Source: Chloroflexota bacterium
GTDB lineage: Bacteria > Chloroflexota > Limnocylindria > Limnocylindrales > CSP1-4
Reading direction: 5' to 3'
DNA length: 9,973 nucleotides
NCBI GenBank assembly: GCA_017882025.1
Contig: JADGQG010000060.1
Coordinates: 1 to 9,973, forward strand
Shown one piece after another: positions 6,147-9,973 of the stretch; position 1 is the first letter of the stretch, and the number at the start of each line of letters is the position of its first letter. Position numbers and translations under genes: made by a program. The notes beneath the pieces are model-generated. The model had not been told where the DNA came from and searched no databases. It saw only the letters and a list, made by a program, of their open reading frames with translations.

Positions 6147-6809
6147 ATGGAGCTCGTGATCCGTGCCATCGGACCGCTGCAGACGAACGTCTGCCTGGTC
6201 GGCGACCCGCGAACCCGCGAAGCGATCGTCATCGACGGCGCGATTCCCGGCCTGCCCTGGGTCGTCGACGAGCTGACGCGCCGCGACTGGCGGTTGCTCC
6301 TGATCGTCTCGACCCACGGCCACTGGGACCACACTGGCGAGAACGCCGCGCTCCAGGCATGGTCGCGGGAGCAGGCCGCGGACGCGGCCGGCGCCGAAAT
6401 CGCTGCCCATCGCGCGGACTGGCACCACCTGACGGATCCCCAGCCGCTCTATGCGCCATTCCCGATCCCGCCGTGCGTCCCGGCCGTCGAGCTCGCCGAG
6501 GGCGGCATGATCCGTTTCGGCGACGTGCGGCTGGACGTCCTCCACACCCCGGGTCACACGGAAGGATCAGTCTGCCTCGTGGCCGGCGACGACGGCGTCC
6601 TCTTCTCCGGGGACACGCTGTTCGCGGGCGGCTGGGGCAGGGTCGACCTCCCCGGCGGCGACGCGGTCGCGATGGCAGACTCGCTCGCGCGATTGGCCGG
6701 CCTCCAGGGGTCCCTCCGCGTGGTGCCGGGCCATGGGCGCGAGACGACCGTCGCGCGCGAGCAGCCGTGGCTGGAACTGGTCGCACGGGAGCGGCGGCTC
6801 CCGCTCTGA
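6147..6809 (+). CDS. Metallo-beta-lactamase-fold hydrolase, glyoxalase II-like
   Basis: This 220-residue protein is an MBL-fold hydrolase with a complete two-metal site: THGHWDH (H57, H59, D61, H62), H137 in TPGHTEGS, D156 in FSGDTLF, and H196 in VPGHG. The segment FAGGWGRVDLPGGD is typical of the YcbL/glyoxalase II-like subgroup, whose members hydrolyse thioesters or related small substrates in the cytoplasm. It lacks the long C-terminal helical domain of true glyoxalase II, so its substrate is unknown. It follows coxG by 46 bases on the same strand and may be the last gene of the cox transcript. I see no clear ribosome binding site before the ATG at 6147. A perfect hairpin follows its stop. 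A direct role in molybdenum enzyme maturation is not shown by the sequence. Confidence 0.88.
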   Translation: MELVIRAIGPLQTNVCLVGDPRTREAIVIDGAIPGLPWVVDELTRRDWRLLLIVSTHGHWDHTGENAALQAWSREQAADAAGAEIAAHRADWHHLTDPQPLYAPFPIPPCVPAVELAEGGMIRFGDVRLDVLHTPGHTEGSVCLVAGDDGVLFSGDTLFAGGWGRVDLPGGDAVAMADSLARLAGLQGSLRVVPGHGRETTVAREQPWLELVARERRLPL

Positions 6810-6815
6810 GCCGTG

Positions 6816-6836
6816 CCGGGGCTGGCGTAGCCCCGG
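6816..6836. terminator. Hairpin between convergent genes
   Basis: CCGGGGCT (6816-6823) pairs perfectly with AGCCCCGG (6829-6836) around the loop GGCGT, seven bases after the stop of the MBL hydrolase. The opposing rsgA gene ends at 6901. There is no T-run on either side, which is common in GC-rich genomes, so the terminator call rests on the hairpin and the convergent layout. The rest of the 91-base gap shows nothing else. Confidence 0.55.
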
Positions 6837-6900
6837 AGCCGGAGGCCCGGGATCGTCGGTGCCTCCATCACTCGCACCAGCCGCGCGGCCTCGCGCCCGC

Positions 6901-8034
6901 TCATCGTCCGAACCCCCCGCGCTTCTCCCGGGCGCGGGCGGCGCCGTTTCGGCCGATAACCGCCCAGCGTTTCCGCTCCGCCCGGCGAGCGACGGCGTCG
7001 CGCTCCAGCGCCTGGTGGCGCTCTTCGAGGATCAGCTTGTGCCAGCCGGCCACCCGGTCGACCGCGAGCTCGCCGCGCTCAACGGCCGATTCGATCGCGC
7101 ATCCGGGCTGGCGCTCGTGGGTGCAATCGGTGAACCGGCAACGGGCGGCGGTCATCTCCACGTCCGAGAATGCGGCGGCCAGGCCGGCGCCGTCGTCCCA
7201 GAGCGCGAGCTCGCGGATGCCGGGCGTGTCCAGCAGCAGCCCGCCTCCGGGCAGCGGCACCAGCTGCCGTCCGCTCGTCGTGTGGCGGCCCCGGGCGTCA
7301 TCCTCTCGGACCTCGGACGTGGCGAGGCGGTGCTCCCCGAGGAGCGCGTTGATGAGCGTGCTCTTCCCGACCCCGGAGGAGCCGAGGAGCGCGATCGTGG
7401 TCCCCGGTCGCAGGAGCTCACGGACGGCGGCCAGCCCGTCGCCGGTGACGGCGCTCGTGGCGAGCACACGCACCCCGACCGCCAGCTCCTCCAGCTGGGC
7501 CTCGGCGACGACGACCTCCACCGGGTTCGTCGCGAGATCGACCTTCGTGAGGACGACCACCGGTCGACCGCCGGACTCCCAGGCGGTCGCGAGGAACCGC
7601 TCCAGGCGACGCGCGTTGAGATCGCGGTTGAGCGAGGTCGCGATCATCACCACGTCCACGTTGGCCGCCAGGATCTGCATCGGCGCACCGTGATCGGCCG
7701 GCGCGCGGCGCTGGATGCGCGTCCGCCGCGTGATCACAGCGTGGATGCTCGCGGTGCCGTCGCCGGCACGGAGGTCCACGGCGACCCAGTCGCCGACGAC
7801 CGGGAAGTCGCCCGGGCCGAGGGCGTCATGGCGGAGCCGCCCCGTGACACGGGCTGTGAGCGGCGTGGCACCGACCGCGGCGAGCACGTCGTACGCCCCC
7901 CGGTGCTCGGCCACGACGCGAGCGGGGGAGAGGACTTCCCCCGCGTGCGTCGCAAAGGACGCCTCCCACGCGGCGTCCCAGCCGAGCGGGGCGAGGTGCG
8001 CGATATGCGCGAGCGGCCCGAGCGGACCGCTCAC
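6901..8034 (-). CDS. rsgA: Ribosome small subunit-dependent GTPase RsgA
   Basis: This 377-residue protein is the circularly permuted GTPase RsgA (YjeQ), which acts late in 30S ribosomal subunit assembly. After an N-terminal OB-fold region (about 35-115, with VVGDWVAVD at 79-87), the GTPase motifs appear in permuted order: G4 TKVD (163-166), G5 TSA (193-195), G1 GSSGVGKST (218-226), the switch segment RHTTSGRQL (250-258) and G3 DTPG (269-272). A zinc-binding C-terminal domain follows, with C299, C304, H306 and C312 in CRFTDCTHERQPGC. The GTG at 8034 overlaps the stop of the acetyltransferase gene (GTGA), and no ATG occurs near it. The frame is open through the whole upstream gene, but that part is not RsgA-like. 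The protein ends in a basic tail. Confidence 0.95.
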   Translation of the reverse strand: MSGPLGPLAHIAHLAPLGWDAAWEASFATHAGEVLSPARVVAEHRGAYDVLAAVGATPLTARVTGRLRHDALGPGDFPVVGDWVAVDLRAGDGTASIHAVITRRTRIQRRAPADHGAPMQILAANVDVVMIATSLNRDLNARRLERFLATAWESGGRPVVVLTKVDLATNPVEVVVAEAQLEELAVGVRVLATSAVTGDGLAAVRELLRPGTTIALLGSSGVGKSTLINALLGEHRLATSEVREDDARGRHTTSGRQLVPLPGGGLLLDTPGIRELALWDDGAGLAAAFSDVEMTAARCRFTDCTHERQPGCAIESAVERGELAVDRVAGWHKLILEERHQALERDAVARRAERKRWAVIGRNGAARAREKRGGFGR

Positions 8035-9074
8035 TCGCTCGCCCCCAGCGAAGTCGTCGATCCGCCGTCGAGGAGCAGCGGGCGCCGCCACTCTGTCTCG
8101 CGGGCGGCCTCCCGGAAGCCCATCCGCTGGTACAGGTGGAGGGCGCCGGTCTCGTTCTGGGCGTCGACGCCGAGCGCCGCCTGGGTCATGCTGCGATCGC
8201 GAAGCGCTCGCAGGGCGCGCGAGATGAGCGCCGATGCCACGCCCCGCCCCCGCCACGGGGCGCGAGTCGAGATGTTCTCGCACCAGCCCCGCCGCACGCC
8301 GAAATGGGCGTTCTCGTCGTCGTTGATGAACGGCCGAACCATGCCGACGATCTGGTCGCCGTCCCAGGCGACCTGCCAAAGCGGCAGGTCTGTGAACGGA
8401 TCCGCGAGGAACTCCTGCCAGCGCTCCTCTGAGCCGTTGTCCGCGCCGGTGCCCCAGTGGCCGGCGAAGGCCTCCACCTCGGCCTCCCAGATGCGCCGTA
8501 CGTGCGAGTGTTCCGCGGGACGGACCTCGAGACCGGCCGGGAGCGCGCAATCGGGAATGTCGTCGAGGGTCGGTCGGAGCATCTCGAAGCTGTAGCGGAC
8601 CGGGACGAAGCCGCGCACCGCGAGGGCCGCGCGGGCGCCGGGCGGCTCCGCGAGGGTCGAGATGCTCGCCGTCCGGGGCCGGCCGACCGGCCCCTGTGTC
8701 CCGGCGATCTCGAGATGCCGGGCCAGGATCCAGTCCAGCAGGGCTGCGAAGGACCCCGCTGGAGCCTCGGGAGTCACGAACAGGGCCGCCGAGTGGACCC
8801 GGTCGCCGCGGTTCTCGTCGCGCCACTCGACGCGGACGTATGCGACCGGCCGCCCGTCGGCCTCGGCCAGCCGGAGGTCGGCAGCGAGGTCGCCGTTGAC
8901 GAGGTGATCGTACAAGGCGCGGACGACCTCGACGTTGATCACGAAGAGGCTCCCGCCGGCCAGGCGGCTCGCATTGTTGACGTCGACGATGAGCTGTGCC
9001 TCCTCCGGCCAGGTCACCGGCCGGAGGAGCAGCCCGGGAACGCGCGTGGGCGTCCCGAACCCGAGGGTCGTCAT
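8031..9074 (-). CDS. Two-domain GNAT acetyltransferase
   Basis: This 347-residue protein has two GNAT-like halves, an arrangement like mycothiol synthase MshD and related actinobacterial and Chloroflexota acetyltransferases. The C-terminal half (about 180-335) has an intact acetyl-CoA loop, WRGRGVASALI (274-284), preceded by ENISTRAP and followed by the typical LYQRMGF (314-320). The N-terminal half (about 14-165) keeps the fold pattern, including RPVAYVRVEW and LFVTPEAPAGSFAALLDWIL, but lacks the RGxGxG/A loop, so it probably does not bind acetyl-CoA productively. The acceptor substrate is unknown, and calling it MshD would go too far. It starts three bases after the permease stop and overlaps rsgA by four bases, so the three genes are likely cotranscribed. 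The last 15 residues look like an unstructured tail. Confidence 0.88.
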   Translation of the reverse strand: MTTLGFGTPTRVPGLLLRPVTWPEEAQLIVDVNNASRLAGGSLFVINVEVVRALYDHLVNGDLAADLRLAEADGRPVAYVRVEWRDENRGDRVHSAALFVTPEAPAGSFAALLDWILARHLEIAGTQGPVGRPRTASISTLAEPPGARAALAVRGFVPVRYSFEMLRPTLDDIPDCALPAGLEVRPAEHSHVRRIWEAEVEAFAGHWGTGADNGSEERWQEFLADPFTDLPLWQVAWDGDQIVGMVRPFINDDENAHFGVRRGWCENISTRAPWRGRGVASALISRALRALRDRSMTQAALGVDAQNETGALHLYQRMGFREAARETEWRRPLLLDGGSTTSLGASE

Positions 9075-9077
9075 CGG

Positions 9078-9899
9078 TCAGCCCACCCGCTTGAGCTTGC
9101 CAGTGCGCTTTGCGTAGTGCTCGGCACGCCCGAAGAGCCAGAGCCCCAGGGGAATCAGGATGGCGCCCATGAGCGCCAACGGCCACAGGTCGTGAACGAC
9201 CGCGCCCACCGACGCACCCTCCATCAGGCCCTTGCGGACACCGTCGAGGATGTACGTGGCCGGCGAGAACGCGGACGCGACCTGCATCCAGCCCGGCAGC
9301 ACGCTGACCGGGTAGTAGACGCCGCTCACGACAAGGAGACAGGACTGGATGACGAACGTCATCTGGGCCCCGCGCTCCACGTACAGGAGCGGGAGGATCG
9401 CCGCCATGATCCCGATCCCGACGACCGAGAACGAGCCGGCGAACATCACGACCGACGCGGTGACGAAGTTCGCGTGCGACAGGTCCAGCTCGAAGAAGAG
9501 GGTCAGGACCAGCAGGATCACCGACGTGTGGACCAGGCCGTACAGGATCGCGTAGGTCGTGGACCCGGCGAGCTGCGACGCGCGCCGGACCGGCGCCATC
9601 ATCGTGTACTCGAGCGTCCCCTCCCAGCGCTCCCAGCTGATCGTCTCAGCGATGAAGCTGAAGACCGTGGACAGGTAGTTCCAGAAGATCGCCCCGATGA
9701 CGAGGCTGAAGATGAGTCGCTTGTCGGCGGCGGCGGCCCCGATGAACGAGATCGACAGGGCGCCCGCGACCGCGTAGACGAGGAACGCGAGCTCCCAGCC
9801 CCAGTAGCGGCGGCTCAGGTTGAAGTTGCGCACGATGAAGGCGGCCGACGCGCTGAGCTCGCGTGCGGCGGTCCCCATCGGGCGGCTGGCGATGGTCAC
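9078..9899 (-). CDS. ABC-2 type transporter permease
   Basis: This 273-residue integral membrane protein has six hydrophobic segments, at about 37-57, 62-84, 115-136, 147-173, 180-202 and 238-257. Between segments 2 and 3 lies SWERWEGTLEYTMMAP (88-103), the amphipathic coupling region typical of ABC-2 permeases. SGVYYPVSVLPGWMQVAS followed by FSPATYILDG (about 192-220) is the conserved signature before the last helix. Such proteins form half of an exporter for drugs, lipids or polysaccharides; the substrate cannot be told. The GTG at 9899 has GGGAG eight bases upstream. An in-frame ATG at 9878 would shorten it by seven residues. The ATPase partner is expected further right, beyond the window edge. 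The C-terminus is basic and cytoplasmic. Confidence 0.92.
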   Translation of the reverse strand: MTIASRPMGTAARELSASAAFIVRNFNLSRRYWGWELAFLVYAVAGALSISFIGAAAADKRLIFSLVIGAIFWNYLSTVFSFIAETISWERWEGTLEYTMMAPVRRASQLAGSTTYAILYGLVHTSVILLVLTLFFELDLSHANFVTASVVMFAGSFSVVGIGIMAAILPLLYVERGAQMTFVIQSCLLVVSGVYYPVSVLPGWMQVASAFSPATYILDGVRKGLMEGASVGAVVHDLWPLALMGAILIPLGLWLFGRAEHYAKRTGKLKRVG

Positions 9900-9973
9900 T
9901 GGAGGGTCTCCCGTGGAGTGGGGGAGGCCGGCCGGCCCCGCATCAGCGGGAACCGGCCGGCGTCAGGTTGTCG
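9896..9973 (-). CDS. 3' tail of an unseen upstream gene, frame undecided
   Basis: By operon logic the ATP-binding partner of the ABC-2 permease should end here. Three minus-strand endings are possible. One frame is open from the edge and ends ETLQ with its TGA at 9898-9896, overlapping the permease GTG. A second ends DNLTPAGSR with its TGA at 9945-9943, inside the hairpin. A third stops at 9965-9963. None carries a motif that identifies the protein, so both the product and its end are guesses. Confidence 0.22.
   Translation of the reverse strand, partial: RQPDAGRFPLMRGRPASPTPRETLQ
9927..9961 (-). other. Strong two-part hairpin upstream of the ABC permease
   Basis: GCCGGCCGG (9927-9935) pairs perfectly with CCGGCCGGC (9953-9961). 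Inside it CCCGC (9937-9941) pairs with GCGGG (9946-9950) around the loop ATCA. A one-base and a two-base bulge separate the two stems. The structure sits 28 bases before the permease start on the minus strand. It has no T-run, so it may be a processing or attenuating hairpin rather than a full terminator. Confidence 0.55.

Noticed and set aside
6554..6904. 116-codon minus-strand frame starting with ATGA overlap on the rsgA stop
   Set aside because: Most of it is antisense to the MBL hydrolase, low-complexity and without motifs. The overlap is likely chance.
6733..8595. 620-codon plus-strand frame opposite rsgA and the GNAT gene
   Set aside because: It is a shadow frame with biased composition and no domain; the minus-strand genes have full motif sets.
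8035..9186. Extension of the rsgA frame upstream through the acetyltransferase gene
   Set aside because: The open frame is caused by GC bias. RsgA-like sequence begins at the GTG at 8034 and the overlapping GNAT gene is convincing in its own frame.

Overview
The window is very GC-rich (roughly 70% by eye), with strong G/C bias at third codon positions, tightly packed genes, frequent GTG starts and several 4-base stop/start overlaps. This fits a high-GC soil-type bacterium, for example a Chloroflexota lineage such as Limnocylindria, or an Actinomycetota. The sequence alone does not settle the phylum.

Plus strand, 1-6809: this is the accessory half of a cox-type gene cluster for a molybdenum hydroxylase (carbon monoxide dehydrogenase or xanthine/aldehyde dehydrogenase superfamily). 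It opens with what looks like the frame-disrupted 3' end of an FAD-binding (CoxM-like) subunit. Then come a MoeA/CinA-like molybdopterin-binding protein, the MoxR-type AAA+ ATPase CoxD, the VWA protein CoxE, an XdhC/CoxF-type maturation factor, a MocA-like nucleotidyltransferase, a very small degenerate YHS-like protein, the SRPBCC protein CoxG, and a metallo-beta-lactamase-fold hydrolase. The catalytic CoxL-type and iron-sulfur CoxS-type subunits lie outside the window, so the enzyme's substrate cannot be read here. MocA would attach the cytidine nucleotide to Mo-molybdopterin. XdhC/CoxF would bind and protect or hand over the cofactor. CoxD and CoxE form a MoxR-VWA chaperone pair for active-site assembly. 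CoxG would link the enzyme to the membrane or quinone pool.

Boundary, 6810-6900: a short gap between convergent genes holds a perfect 8-bp GC hairpin, which probably ends transcription.

Minus strand, 6901-9973 (transcribed from the right edge leftward): an ABC-2 type membrane permease, a two-domain GNAT acetyltransferase, and the ribosome-assembly GTPase RsgA, almost without spacing. At the right edge is a strong hairpin just upstream of the permease, together with the 3' tail of an unseen gene that is likely the ABC ATPase partner.

I see no tRNA, rRNA, CRISPR array, insertion sequence or phage gene. The window looks like a known type of maturation operon beside a housekeeping operon. The most unusual points are two spots of apparent gene decay or frameshift inside the cox cluster: the FAD-subunit tail and the YHS-like gene.
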